Program-made: the position numbers and the translations under genes
Source of the DNA: CAWDLX01 sp963753485
GTDB taxonomy: Bacteria; Actinomycetota; Actinomycetes; Mycobacteriales; Micromonosporaceae
Length of the DNA: 64,000 nt
Direction of reading: 5' to 3'
Assembly (NCBI GenBank): GCA_963753485.1
Contig: CAVWCL010000009.1
Coordinates: forward strand, 186,001-250,000
The notes under the pieces: model-generated
Databases searched by the model: none
The model's input: the letters and a program-made list of their open reading frames with translations, nothing else
What the model was told of the DNA's origin: nothing
Part shown: positions 28,829 through 37,742 of the stretch, piece after piece
Layout: each line of letters starts with the position of its first letter
Position numbering within the stretch: position 1 is the stretch's first letter

Positions 28829-30115
28829 TCACCCCGGCCCCCGAACCTGCTGCTGCTCGCTCGCGGCCCGGGCGCTCGCATCGATCTCGGCGTAACTGGC
28901 GTGGCGTAGCGGCGAGACCGCGACCGCTACCGCGGTCACCGCCAGCCCGGCCAGGCCGATCCAGATCGCGGCGCGGTAGCCCCACGCGTCGGCGACGACG
29001 CCGCCCAGCGGGGCCCCGACGACGATCGCGCCCCGGTTGATCGAGCGGATGGTGGTGTTCATCCGGCCCTGCAGCCGGTCCGGGGTCACCGCGTTGCGGT
29101 AGCCGAGCTCGTTCGCCCCCGACACCGCAACGGCGAGCCAGTAGACGAACTGTCCGGCGCCCACGAGCGCCACACGTGGCAATCCCGGTTCGGCCAGAAC
29201 GACGGCCAGCCACGACAACGGCATCGCCGCATGCGTGATCACCATCGTCGGGCCGACTCCGAGACTCTGCCCGGCCGGCGTGGCGAGGGCACCACCGAGC
29301 ACGGCACCGGCGCCCGCGATCGCGTACACGACGCCGAGCTGGACCGAGCCGAGGCCGAGCCCACCCTGGGTCGGCGTCCGCAGCACGAAGAGCACGATGA
29401 CGGTCGTGAGCATGCTGTGGAACAGGAACCAGATGTGCCCCGACCACGCCAGGGGTGACAGGGTCCGGTGCCGGTAGACCCAGGCGACGCCTTCGCGCAA
29501 TTCCGAGCGCAGGCTGCGCTGCGCCGGTCGGCTCACCGGCTCGGCCACCCGGGCGCCGACCAGCAACAGCGCGGAGGCCAGGTACGAGGCGGCGTCGACG
29601 AGGATGGCCAGTGGGGCGCCGACGAGACGGATCAAGCCAGCGGCCAGCAGCGGCCCGGTGGTCTGCGCGACCGCGTCCGACTGCTCGATCCGGGCGAAGG
29701 CGCTAGTCAGCATCGTCGGCGGGACGACCCGCGGCAGGAAGGACTGATCCGCCGAGTCGAAGAAGAGCGACAGCGTGCCGAAGAGCACCACCACCGCGAT
29801 CAGCGACGCGACGCTGAGCGACCCCATCGCGTACAGGGCAGGAATGAGACAGAGCACGACGGACCGGCCAACGTCGGTGCCGACGAGGATCGGCCGGCGG
29901 CGATGGCGATCGGTGATGACGCCCGCTACCAGCCCGATCACGAGGTACGGCAACCACCGGGCGGCGTTGATGAGTCCAAGTTGGACAGCATTGGCGTTCA
30001 ATGTGAGCGCGGCCAACACCTGCAGGGCCAGCAGGGTGACATAGCTGCCGAATGACGAGACTGTCGCCGCCGCCCAGACCCGGCGATACGCGGGCACCTC
30101 GAACAGTCGCGGCAT
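28829..30115 (-). CDS. MFS transporter
   Basis: I start it at ATG 30115 (MPRLFEVPAYRRVWAA, the usual opening of this subfamily); a longer open frame upstream has no protein character. The 428-residue product has about 12 hydrophobic helices and the MFS loop 2-3 motif in GVITDRHRRRPILVGTD. The pattern DSADQSFLPRVVPP matches the enterobactin-exporter/macrolide-efflux-like MFS branch. It converges on the decarboxylase gene. It probably exports a small molecule; the substrate is unknown. Confidence 0.85.
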   Translation of the reverse strand: MPRLFEVPAYRRVWAAATVSSFGSYVTLLALQVLAALTLNANAVQLGLINAARWLPYLVIGLVAGVITDRHRRRPILVGTDVGRSVVLCLIPALYAMGSLSVASLIAVVVLFGTLSLFFDSADQSFLPRVVPPTMLTSAFARIEQSDAVAQTTGPLLAAGLIRLVGAPLAILVDAASYLASALLLVGARVAEPVSRPAQRSLRSELREGVAWVYRHRTLSPLAWSGHIWFLFHSMLTTVIVLFVLRTPTQGGLGLGSVQLGVVYAIAGAGAVLGGALATPAGQSLGVGPTMVITHAAMPLSWLAVVLAEPGLPRVALVGAGQFVYWLAVAVSGANELGYRNAVTPDRLQGRMNTTIRSINRGAIVVGAPLGGVVADAWGYRAAIWIGLAGLAVTAVAVAVSPLRHASYAEIDASARAASEQQQVRGPG

Positions 30116-30175
30116 GGGCCGGACCCTACCAACCGGGGGGCTGCGGCCAGGGTGCTGGAGGCGAAGTCTCCTGGC

Positions 30176-30358
30176 ATGCGAGGCACGGATGATGGTGGGG
30201 CCACCCCGATGTGCTGGGGTGGCCCGAACGTCGTCTGCGGGGTGGCCAGCATGCCGCGGCCCATCGCCTGCGATCAACTGCACTACTGGCAGACGTTCGT
30301 CGCCGCTCCCCTGCCGCCCGCGGCGGCTCCGGAACCGGGGAATGGACCGGGTCGCTGA
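30176..30358 (+). other. Possible small gene fragment with a CxxxHYWQ motif in a 320-bp gap
   Basis: The 320 bp between the MFS start and the isomerase-like gene hold no complete gene. One open stretch (ATG 30176, about 60 codons) encodes PIACDQLHYWQTFVAAPLP, which resembles the C-x-x-x-H-x-W-E/Q repeat of actinobacterial septum-formation or kinase-tail domains. It may be a leftover C-terminus. No promoter or RNA gene is evident. Confidence 0.3.
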
Positions 30359-30435
30359 CCTGAGCGGATCGTGGACAGTGGTGGTGGCCATGGCCGCCGT
30401 CACCGTCCACGATCGGCCCCGCGGCCGCGGATAGT

Positions 30436-30879
30436 GTGCCGGACGCGGTGGAGTACTTCCTGAATGCCGGCGGTTCCGACGTGGGCGATCCGGCGACGGC
30501 GGCCAACCGCATGGTCGGTGAACGCGGCGAGGAGGACGCCGCTGCCGGGCCGGACGCGTTGGCCGACGCCTACGACGCGGCCCGGGCCCGACTGGCGCAG
30601 CGGTTGCCCGGTCTTCGCCATGATCTGCCGGTCATGATGTTCGGTCGCTACCGGCTGCCACTCGATGAATGTCTCGTGACCCGGTTGGTCGAACTCGTCG
30701 TGCACGCTGACGATCTCTCCGTCACCCTGCGGCTGCCCACACCGGACACCGGCGACGACACCGGGGACCTGGTTGTGCACTCGCTGGCCCGTATCGCTCG
30801 CCGGCGGCACGGCACGTCGCCCGTCCTGCGGGCGCTCGCCCGACGGGAGCGCGCTCCATCGACGGTCGCCGCCTTTTGA
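30436..30879 (+). CDS. Mycothiol-dependent maleylpyruvate isomerase/DinB-like domain protein, N-terminally short
   Basis: The 147-residue product (GTG 30436) matches the middle and C-terminal helices of the mycothiol-dependent maleylpyruvate isomerase N-terminal domain family. It has ERGEEDAAAGPDALADAYDAARARL, then FGRYRLPLDECLVTRLVELVVHADDLSVTL with the conserved metal-region His. The usual first helix, with the first metal His and a Trp, is absent and cannot be found upstream in any frame, so the gene is either truncated or a short variant. These proteins bind a thiol cofactor or metal and act in detoxification. Function is uncertain here. Confidence 0.55.
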   Translation: MPDAVEYFLNAGGSDVGDPATAANRMVGERGEEDAAAGPDALADAYDAARARLAQRLPGLRHDLPVMMFGRYRLPLDECLVTRLVELVVHADDLSVTLRLPTPDTGDDTGDLVVHSLARIARRRHGTSPVLRALARRERAPSTVAAF

Positions 30880-30998
30880 CCCGGCAAGCGGCAGTGGACC
30901 GGTCGAGCCGCACCGGGCCGCCGGTCGGGTCGTTGTGTGGTCGAGATCGTGGTGACCGCGCCGATGGAGCGGGCACCACGATCCTGACACTGTTGCGG

Positions 30999-31637
30999 TC
31001 AGCCGACCGCGGATGCGAGCGCCTGGAAGACAGTCAGCGCAACCGTCTCCGCGTCGCTCGGACCCTCGGTGCTGGCGCCGAGCGCGGTGACCAGGTACGG
31101 CCCGACGTTGGTGCCCACGACGGCGATGGTGTATGTGACACCCTCGTCGGTCTTGGTGCCGTAGCCGCCGAGCATCTGACCCGCACCCGGCACCGGTGTC
31201 GCCAGCGGCTGGACCGGCCATTGGTGTTCGGCCGCGTCGCTGAGCATCTCGGTCTGCACCTTCTGCGCCTCCGTGAAGGCGGTTGCGGCGCTGTCGTAGC
31301 GGACCACCGCGTAGCTCGTACCCTTCAGATCCCCGGTGCCCTTCAGATTGATGTAAGAGCAGACGTCGACCTTCGTGCCGCCATCGGTCCCGATGTCGAG
31401 GACCTTGTTGTTCACATTGACGCCGCCCAAAAGCTTGACGGCGTCATCCTTCACATAGAGCGTGCAGTTTCCGGAGGTGAGGTCTTTGACGGTGGGCTGA
31501 GTGGCGGTAGCAGCGGCTGCGGGTGTGGTTGTCGGTCCGTCTGACGTGGGTGTGTTGTCCGGGCCGCACCCAGCCAGGAACGCGGACGCGGCGGCCGCAC
31601 AAACGGCTGTGACAATAGCCATTGATCTCAATCTCAT
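30999..31637 (-). CDS. Secreted lipoprotein, function unknown
   Basis: The start is ATG 31637, with TTAGGAG 8 nt upstream. The 212-residue precursor has a signal peptide ending in a lipobox (FLAGC, about residue 24), a Thr/Pro/Ala-rich linker and a folded domain of about 150 residues with two Cys (in GNCTLY and DVCSYI). The domain looks like the DUF3558-type lipoproteins of actinobacteria, which share the C...C spacing and a terminal A-x-ALA helix. It would be attached to the outside of the membrane. It follows the small gene at 31648-31944 by 10 nt and is probably co-transcribed. Confidence 0.75.
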   Translation of the reverse strand: MRLRSMAIVTAVCAAAASAFLAGCGPDNTPTSDGPTTTPAAAATATQPTVKDLTSGNCTLYVKDDAVKLLGGVNVNNKVLDIGTDGGTKVDVCSYINLKGTGDLKGTSYAVVRYDSAATAFTEAQKVQTEMLSDAAEHQWPVQPLATPVPGAGQMLGGYGTKTDEGVTYTIAVVGTNVGPYLVTALGASTEGPSDAETVALTVFQALASAVG

Positions 31638-31647
31638 TGCGGTACTC

Positions 31648-31944
31648 CTAATCAACTGGGTGGTTCGGTGGCCCTATCGCGTAGGCGACCTGGAGAATCC
31701 GACCAAAGGGAACTCCGGCGTGGGCCGCCACGCGGCGGACCTTTCCTATCGGCCCTTCGAAGAGGACCAACACGACCTCGTCGTCCAGGACGAGGAGCCA
31801 GCCCAGATAGCGCACCGGCTCGCCGTCGTCGACGACGGCCGCGGCCGAGGCTTCGACCCGCCGTCCGAGCTCGACCAGGTCGTCCTCCTGGACGCCAGTC
31901 CAGAAGCACTCGGCGACGTGTCTGGTTTGCCGCGCGTTGGGCAT
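31648..31944 (-). CDS. Small hypothetical protein
   Basis: The product is 98 residues from ATG 31944, the last part of a much longer open frame that is antisense shadow upstream. It has no signal peptide or membrane helix. The sequence VVDDGEPVRYLGWLLVLDDEVVLVLFEGPIGKVRRVAAHAGVP is a compact alpha/beta pattern seen in short actinobacterial proteins of unknown function, similar to GYD/dabb-like small domains. It sits between the LuxR regulator gene and the lipoprotein gene on the same strand, so the regulator may control it. Function unknown. Confidence 0.6.
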   Translation of the reverse strand: MPNARQTRHVAECFWTGVQEDDLVELGRRVEASAAAVVDDGEPVRYLGWLLVLDDEVVLVLFEGPIGKVRRVAAHAGVPFGRILQVAYAIGPPNHPVD

Positions 31945-31991
31945 GATCGCAAAGGTAGGTACGCCGCGCGACGGAGGAATCAGGGGTTCCC

Positions 31992-34814
31992 CTATGTTTG
32001 GCGCCGCTCCCGGTTGGCCGCGTACCAACTCGCGAGGGTGGCCCGCGAGCGCACCCCGAGCTTGCGGTAGATACGGGTGAGGTTCACCTCGACGGTCTTC
32101 GGGCTCAGGAAGGCGCGGTCGGCGATCTCCCGGTTGGTCAGGCCCGCGACCGCCAGCATCGCGATGGTCTCCTCGGTCGGGGTGAGACCGGTGGCCGCCT
32201 GGCGCTGCGGAATCCGGGCCAGTTCGGCTCGGGCCCGGTCGGCCCATACCGGGGTTTCGAGACCTTCGAACATCGCGAGCGCCTCGTTCATCGCCTGCCG
32301 TGCGAGCCTCTTCTGCCGGCCTCGCCGGCGGATCTGTCCCAGTACGAAGAGCGTCCGGGCGCGCTCGAACGGCATCGGTAGGCCCTCGAACAAACGCAGC
32401 GAACGCTCGGCCGCCGCCAGCGCCTCGTCCAGATCGCCGTGTGTGGCGAGGATCAGGGCCCGGCCCCGGGCGGCAGCGGCCAGGGGCCATTGCCCCGCGG
32501 AGGTCGCGGCCTCGTCCTCGAGGCGAGCGACGACCTGCGTCGCTTCGGCCAGCTCGGCCGCGCCCAGGAGGGCGTCGACCAGCTCGCTGACATGGGCACA
32601 CACGCGCGGGTCGCGGATCCCAGCGTCCCGTTTCGCGCGATCGAGGAGCCGCAGGTGCGTCGCGGCGTCATCGAAGCGACCCCGCGACAGCGCCACGAGG
32701 CCGAGCGCGAGCCGAGCGGGGAGCTGATCCAGGCTGACGGTCGGATCGGCGTCGGCCAGGCCGAGGACCGACCCGGCGGCGGCCTCGGCTTCGCCGAGCC
32801 GGCCCAGCATCGCTAGCGCGACGCCCTGAAAACCCACCTCCCACGGGGTTCCGCCAACGCCCCCGGTCTCCTCGGCGCGCTCGATCGCCTCCCGCGTGAG
32901 CTCGACGGCCGCCCCGAATCGTCCGGCCATGATCTCCGCCTCGGCCATCCACCCCAGGATCGCCGGCAGTATCGACCGGCTCTCGACCGAGGCCCGCTCG
33001 TACATCCCGCGCAGGATCTCGAGGCCTTCGTCGATGCGCCCGGAGTACGCCAGCAGCCGACCGATGAGGTCCTGTCCGCGCGACGCGGTGCGCACCGGCG
33101 GGAACCGCTGCCGCGTGCCGGGGTCCAGGCCGTCCAGACGCTCAAGGTGGATGCCGAGGCCCGCGTAGAACTCCGCTTCGATGAGGGCCGCGCGCACGTG
33201 GAAGACCACGTCCGGATCCGGATCGGCAATACGATCGATGGCCTCGAGCCCTTTCCGGGCGGTATCGAGCTTGCCCGCGATGTCACTGTCCGACAGGCGG
33301 GAGAGCATCTCGTACACCTCACCCTGAAACGATGGATCGCCCGCCGCCTCCGCCGCCGCCTGAACCCCTTCCTCGATGGCACGCCCGAGTGAGCCCGACA
33401 ACCGCCTGATGTACATGAGGTGATACAGCGCCCGCGCTCTGATCAGACCCGCAGGGAGCTCGGCCACCAGCGACTCGAGCTCCGCGATGGCGCCGGGCGC
33501 ATCACCGGCCCCGTGCAGGAGCCGGCCGAACGCGATGCGCCGCAGGGCGAGCACGTCGGCATCGGCGGCCGGCGTGAGCCGGCAGGCCAGCCGGAGCAGG
33601 TCGGCCGCGGCGTCGGGAGCCCCTCGCCGCCATGCCTGCTCGGCGGCGCCGGTCAAGGCGACCGCTACTTCCGGATCCGCTCCCTCGGCCGCGGTGGCAA
33701 GATGGCGGGCGCGCTCCTCCAGATCGTCGGAAAGCATCGCGACCGCGCGGTGCAACCGCCGCTTGCGGGCCGCCGGGATCGACCCGTACACGGCGGCGGC
33801 AAGGATGGGATGCGAGAACCGGATCCGCTCGCCGTCGAGGGTCACGATGCCGCTGCGCTCAGCGCTTGCCAACGCATCACGAAGATCGGGCGCCCCGGAG
33901 TCCAGCCGGCTGAGCAGGCTGATGGTCGGGGCCCGTGGAACCGACGCCAGCTCGAGCGCCTCGCGGACCCGGCCCGGCAGGTTGGCGACCCGCGAGCGCG
34001 CGAGCTCGAAAACACCCTCAGGCAATGCACGTTCGAGATCCTCATTGGACCGGACCCCGCCCAGAGCTCGCGTGATTTCCAGCGCATACAGGGGGTTGCC
34101 AGCCGACAGTTCAGCGATCCGAGCAACCCGCGGCAACGCCGGAGCCCAGCCCATCACCATGCGCAGGATGCGGGACAACTCGCTCGCACCGATCGGGCCG
34201 AGCCTGATCGTGTCGAAGCGTGCTTGCGGCATCGCCTGGGCAAGTTCGGCGAGAAGATCGACGGTCTGGCTGCTGCGACTGGCGACCGCGATCCGGGCCG
34301 GCGTGCCGGCCAGGCGGCGCACGACGAACGCGAGCGTCCTGGCCGTGGGATGGTCGAGCCACTGGGCGTCGTCCACGGCGAGCAGCATCGGCTGGTCCGA
34401 CGCGACCGCCCGGACGGCCGCCACCATGGCGACGTTGAGCGAGAGACGGTCAAACGTTCCCTCCGGCTCCTCCTTGCGCAGGATCGTCCTCAGCAGCCTG
34501 GCCTGAGGCGCGGGCAGGGCCCTGACGACCTCGTCATCCAAGCCCAGGAGTAGTTCCATCAGGCTGACATACGACAGGTCCATTTCGGACACGCTGGGCC
34601 GGCATGACAGTACGGAATAGCCCTGGTCGCGCGCGGTCGCGAGGAGTTCGCGGAGCAGCGTCGTCTTGCCGATGCCTGGCTCGCCCTCGATGAGCAACGC
34701 TCGAGGCTCGGGAGTCCGGTCGGAGAGGAACACGTCGAGGATGTCGCGTTCCTTGGTCCTGCCTACGATCGCGTGCGCCAAGCGGAGCCCTATCTCCCGG
34801 ACTGACGACAGCAA
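31992..34814 (-). CDS. Large ATP-binding LuxR-family transcriptional regulator (LAL/MalT-like)
   Basis: This is a 940-residue STAND-type regulator. The P-loop GEPGIGKTT is at residues 44-52 and Walker B in MLLAVDDAQWLD near 127-138. A long helical TPR-like region runs from about residue 350 to 860. A C-terminal LuxR helix-turn-helix lies at about 875-935 (LTPTEETIAMLAVAGLTNREIA, then SPKTVEVNLTRIYRKLGVRSR). The TTG at 34814 is the furthest in-frame start; a TTG at 34781 is possible. Such proteins bind a ligand, oligomerise with ATP and activate nearby genes. The lipoprotein and small gene just downstream on the same strand are the obvious neighbours. Confidence 0.88.
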   Translation of the reverse strand: MLSSVREIGLRLAHAIVGRTKERDILDVFLSDRTPEPRALLIEGEPGIGKTTLLRELLATARDQGYSVLSCRPSVSEMDLSYVSLMELLLGLDDEVVRALPAPQARLLRTILRKEEPEGTFDRLSLNVAMVAAVRAVASDQPMLLAVDDAQWLDHPTARTLAFVVRRLAGTPARIAVASRSSQTVDLLAELAQAMPQARFDTIRLGPIGASELSRILRMVMGWAPALPRVARIAELSAGNPLYALEITRALGGVRSNEDLERALPEGVFELARSRVANLPGRVREALELASVPRAPTISLLSRLDSGAPDLRDALASAERSGIVTLDGERIRFSHPILAAAVYGSIPAARKRRLHRAVAMLSDDLEERARHLATAAEGADPEVAVALTGAAEQAWRRGAPDAAADLLRLACRLTPAADADVLALRRIAFGRLLHGAGDAPGAIAELESLVAELPAGLIRARALYHLMYIRRLSGSLGRAIEEGVQAAAEAAGDPSFQGEVYEMLSRLSDSDIAGKLDTARKGLEAIDRIADPDPDVVFHVRAALIEAEFYAGLGIHLERLDGLDPGTRQRFPPVRTASRGQDLIGRLLAYSGRIDEGLEILRGMYERASVESRSILPAILGWMAEAEIMAGRFGAAVELTREAIERAEETGGVGGTPWEVGFQGVALAMLGRLGEAEAAAGSVLGLADADPTVSLDQLPARLALGLVALSRGRFDDAATHLRLLDRAKRDAGIRDPRVCAHVSELVDALLGAAELAEATQVVARLEDEAATSAGQWPLAAAARGRALILATHGDLDEALAAAERSLRLFEGLPMPFERARTLFVLGQIRRRGRQKRLARQAMNEALAMFEGLETPVWADRARAELARIPQRQAATGLTPTEETIAMLAVAGLTNREIADRAFLSPKTVEVNLTRIYRKLGVRSRATLASWYAANRERRQT

Positions 34815-35025
34815 TCGTCACACGAGCCCGCGCGAGGGGCACGACACGATCTTGCTTGGTGCCGACGGCCACGGTCTGGCGGCTGGGCGAGCACGACCGG
34901 CAAGCCGACGACGAGCGACAAATCGGGCGGCTTCGGCCGGTCGGCCCCACCGAGACGGTCCCCACCGGTGACCGGTGTCGCAAAGCCATCAGTGTCGCCG
35001 ATCGCCGCGCTGCTAGCGTGCGGCC

Positions 35026-35565
35026 ATGACCTCGCCACTTCGCCGCGCGGCGCTCACGTTCGCGCTCCTGATGGCGTTGGCCGGCTGCGCCAGCCCGAAC
35101 GCGGCGCCCCAGCCGCCCGGCTCGACCGTGCCGGCCACCGCCCCGTCGCAAACGCTTGGCGGCACCCCGGCCGCCACCCCCACCACCATCGAGGACACCG
35201 CCGCTCCGGTCCTCCCGGACGGTCGCAGCCCCATCTACATCACCTCGATCGACGTGGCGCACCGGAAGCTCACCTTTGACCTGATCATCTTCCTCACCGG
35301 CCAGGCGGCCAAGGACGAGTGGAAGAAGGAGGGCAACACCGACGACGGCCCACCCAACGACTACCTGATCGTCAACAACAACCCGAAGTTGCGCACGCTG
35401 CCGGTGTCGTCGTCGGCATCGATCATCTACAACGACCAGAACAACAGCTTCGCCCCGACTCCGGTGTCACTCTCCGGGCTCAAGGGGCCGTTCCAGTACC
35501 GCCCGTTCTGGATCACCGTCGCGGGTGCGGTCATCACGAAGATGGAGGAGCAGTTCATCCCCTGA
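35026..35565 (+). CDS. Secreted lipoprotein, function unknown
   Basis: This 179-residue precursor has a short basic start, a hydrophobic segment and the lipobox LAGC near residue 21. A Pro/Thr/Ala-rich linker of about 45 residues leads to a domain with YITSIDVAHRKLTFDLIIFLTG and NDYLIVNNNPKLRTLPVSS. The latter pattern recurs in actinobacterial lipoproteins of unknown role. It is divergent from the LuxR regulator gene across 211 bp in which I see no obvious operator. Anchored to the outer face of the membrane. Confidence 0.75.
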   Translation: MTSPLRRAALTFALLMALAGCASPNAAPQPPGSTVPATAPSQTLGGTPAATPTTIEDTAAPVLPDGRSPIYITSIDVAHRKLTFDLIIFLTGQAAKDEWKKEGNTDDGPPNDYLIVNNNPKLRTLPVSSSASIIYNDQNNSFAPTPVSLSGLKGPFQYRPFWITVAGAVITKMEEQFIP

Positions 35566-35588
35566 CCGCCGCGCCCGCTTCGCCTCGC

Positions 35589-36692
35589 TCACCGGCTCAG
35601 TGCCGGTGGCGGCGGTAGCACCTGCTCGCCCCAGGCACGGACCAGGATCGCTCGGAGCTGGACAGCCAGCTTTCGTAGCACCGGATCGACCAGGTCGGGC
35701 ACCGGCGCCAGCGGGGCCGGCACCGCACCGGTAAGCAGCCCCAACCGGTGCAGCACCAGCGCGCGCCGCGGTGGCCCGGTCCGATCGTCGCGGCCCATGC
35801 CCGGCACGCCATCGAGCGCCCCGGCCAGGAACCACCCGGTCGTGATGAGCGCCCAGGCGATCGCGGCCCTGGCGATATCCACAGTGGAGACGGACAATCT
35901 CGAGGCGGCGTGCCATGCGGCCAACCCCTGCCCGGCCAGGACGTCCGGCAGGCGCCAGGCGCACCAGCAGGACGGCCACGGCACGACCAGGTAGGCCAGG
36001 TCCCAGGCAACCGGACGCACGGTGGCGCTCTCGAAGTCGACGAGCACGAGCCCGTCCGACGTTTCGACATTGTTGTCGGGGCAGGTATCGGCGGGGCTGA
36101 GTGCCACCGGTCCACCGATGCTGCCGGGTAGGGCGCGCAACGCGAAGACCGCCTCGTCCGGCAGGCTCAACCCGACCCGAGGAAGTACTGCACTCAACGC
36201 GCCGATCCCATCGTTGAGCATGGCCATCGTGGTGTCGGCCGCAATCCCGGCGGGCAGCGCGGTTGCGAACGCCGGCACTGACTCGACGGTGCCGGCGTGC
36301 AGCCGACCCAGTGACGTCGCCCAGCCCCGCAGCGCTGCCGCCGCCGTACCCGGGTCGTCGCCGCGCAGCCGGTCGGCGAGACTAGGGCCGCGGCCGAGAT
36401 CGACGGTCACGATCAGCGGCGGCTCAGCGACCGTGGCCAGCAGGGCCGGGGCGGGCAGCCTGCGGCCATCGAGAACAGACAGGGCGACCGACTCCCGCGG
36501 CCAGCCCTCGTCCGTGCGCTCGAGGTCGAACAACTTCACCACGACGTGGACGCGTTCCTCCCGGTCGGCTGGGCTCGCCCGCACGACGAGGGCCCGCGGA
36601 CTGCCGGCCAGCGGCTCGCCGACCACGCGCAACTCGGGCCAGCCCAGGCGGTGGGCCGCGGCGACCAGGCCACTGGGGAGGTCGACCGACAT
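35589..36692 (-). CDS. Aminoglycoside phosphotransferase-fold protein with altered HxD motif
   Basis: This 367-residue protein has the fold order of the APH/choline kinase family: VVVKLFDLER (ATP-binding Lys), then a catalytic loop read as LSPADTCPDNNV and a metal loop VLVDFESA, followed by WDLAYLVVPWPSCWC. The catalytic Asp and the Asn five residues on are kept, but the His of the usual H-x-D is Pro, and the metal loop is D-F-E. It may therefore phosphorylate an unusual small molecule or have lost activity; the altered loop may be a subfamily trait. It converges on the upstream lipoprotein gene and is divergent from the toroid protein. Confidence 0.7.
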   Translation of the reverse strand: MSVDLPSGLVAAAHRLGWPELRVVGEPLAGSPRALVVRASPADREERVHVVVKLFDLERTDEGWPRESVALSVLDGRRLPAPALLATVAEPPLIVTVDLGRGPSLADRLRGDDPGTAAAALRGWATSLGRLHAGTVESVPAFATALPAGIAADTTMAMLNDGIGALSAVLPRVGLSLPDEAVFALRALPGSIGGPVALSPADTCPDNNVETSDGLVLVDFESATVRPVAWDLAYLVVPWPSCWCAWRLPDVLAGQGLAAWHAASRLSVSTVDIARAAIAWALITTGWFLAGALDGVPGMGRDDRTGPPRRALVLHRLGLLTGAVPAPLAPVPDLVDPVLRKLAVQLRAILVRAWGEQVLPPPPALSR

Positions 36693-36794
36693 GCGAGTTC
36701 TCCCAATACGCGTCGACGGCGGGGTCGACCATCGCCCAGCATCCAGACCAGGTTGTCACAGACCGCCGGCGTCGCTCATGCCACACTGCGGGGT

Positions 36795-37691
36795 GTGCGC
36801 GACGACGCTTTCACCGCCGGCCGAGCCTTCCTCGATCGTGAGGGTCGACTGATCGAACGCCGGCTCGCCGCCGTGCTGTTCGACGGTGCCGATCCCGCCG
36901 GTGTGGTCGATGCCGTACGGGCCTACCGCAACCCTGACGGTGGCTTCGGTCATGGCCTGGAGCCCGATAAGCGCTGCCCCGCGAGCCTTCCCATCGACGT
37001 GGAGTGCGCACTGGAGATACTGCTGGTGGCCGGGGCGGACGGGCACGCTGTGCCATGGTCGGACGACCTCGACGTGCACGCACTGGTGCTCGGCGCCTGC
37101 GATTGGCTGGCCTCGGTGTCGGCGCCGGACGGCGCGGTCTCGTTGTCGTTTCCGGTGATGGAGCCCTACCCCCGGGCCGAGCACTGGTCGGACTGGACCT
37201 ACACGCCCGGGCTGAATCCGACCGCCGGGCTGAGCGGGCGGCTGCATCGGCTGGGCGTCACCCACCCGTGGCTCGACCGGGCAACCGACTGGACCTGGGC
37301 GCGCCTCGAGGCTGGGTTCGATGAAGACGCGCACGCGCTCGCCGAGGTGCTGGTGTTCCTCGCCCAGGTACCCGACCGCGGTCGGGCGGAGGCGGTCGGC
37401 GTAGCCGTCGGTACCTGGCTGGCCTCGGCGCGGTGGTTCCGGGCCGACCCGGCCGACCCGGGCTACGGGGTGACACCGCTTCACCTGGCATCGTCGCCCG
37501 ACAGCCGGTGGCGGGGGCTGTTCGATGACGCCACCATCGAGGGCCACCTCGACCGCCTCGCCCTGGATCAACAGCCCGACGGCGGCTGGGCCATCACCTG
37601 GCAGCCGCCCGGCGTCGCCTCCACGCTGGAGTGGCGAGGGATCGAGACCCTGCGCGCCCTTCGAACCCTGCGAGCCTACGGTCGACTCTGA
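36795..37691 (+). CDS. Alpha/alpha-toroid (prenyltransferase/squalene cyclase-like) protein
   Basis: I choose GTG 36795; the frame is open upstream but that part is antisense to the kinase-like gene. The 298-residue product is made of helical repeats with YRNPDGGFGHGLEPDK near residue 43 and DQQPDGGWAITWQPPG near the end. These are QW-like repeat turns of the terpenoid cyclase/prenyltransferase toroid fold. It lacks the D-x-D-D motif of squalene cyclases and the zinc ligands of protein prenyltransferases, so it is probably not either enzyme. Related short toroid proteins are common in actinobacteria and unassigned. Confidence 0.7.
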   Translation: MRDDAFTAGRAFLDREGRLIERRLAAVLFDGADPAGVVDAVRAYRNPDGGFGHGLEPDKRCPASLPIDVECALEILLVAGADGHAVPWSDDLDVHALVLGACDWLASVSAPDGAVSLSFPVMEPYPRAEHWSDWTYTPGLNPTAGLSGRLHRLGVTHPWLDRATDWTWARLEAGFDEDAHALAEVLVFLAQVPDRGRAEAVGVAVGTWLASARWFRADPADPGYGVTPLHLASSPDSRWRGLFDDATIEGHLDRLALDQQPDGGWAITWQPPGVASTLEWRGIETLRALRTLRAYGRL

Positions 37692-37742
37692 ACGCGTCCC
37701 GGCCCCTGCCCGGCGGTCGACCAGCTCGTCGGCTCTGCGCGA

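Noticed and set aside
33420..34553. Plus-strand frame of 377 codons inside the LuxR regulator
   Set aside because: It is antisense to a protein with clear P-loop and helix-turn-helix motifs and has no domain of its own.
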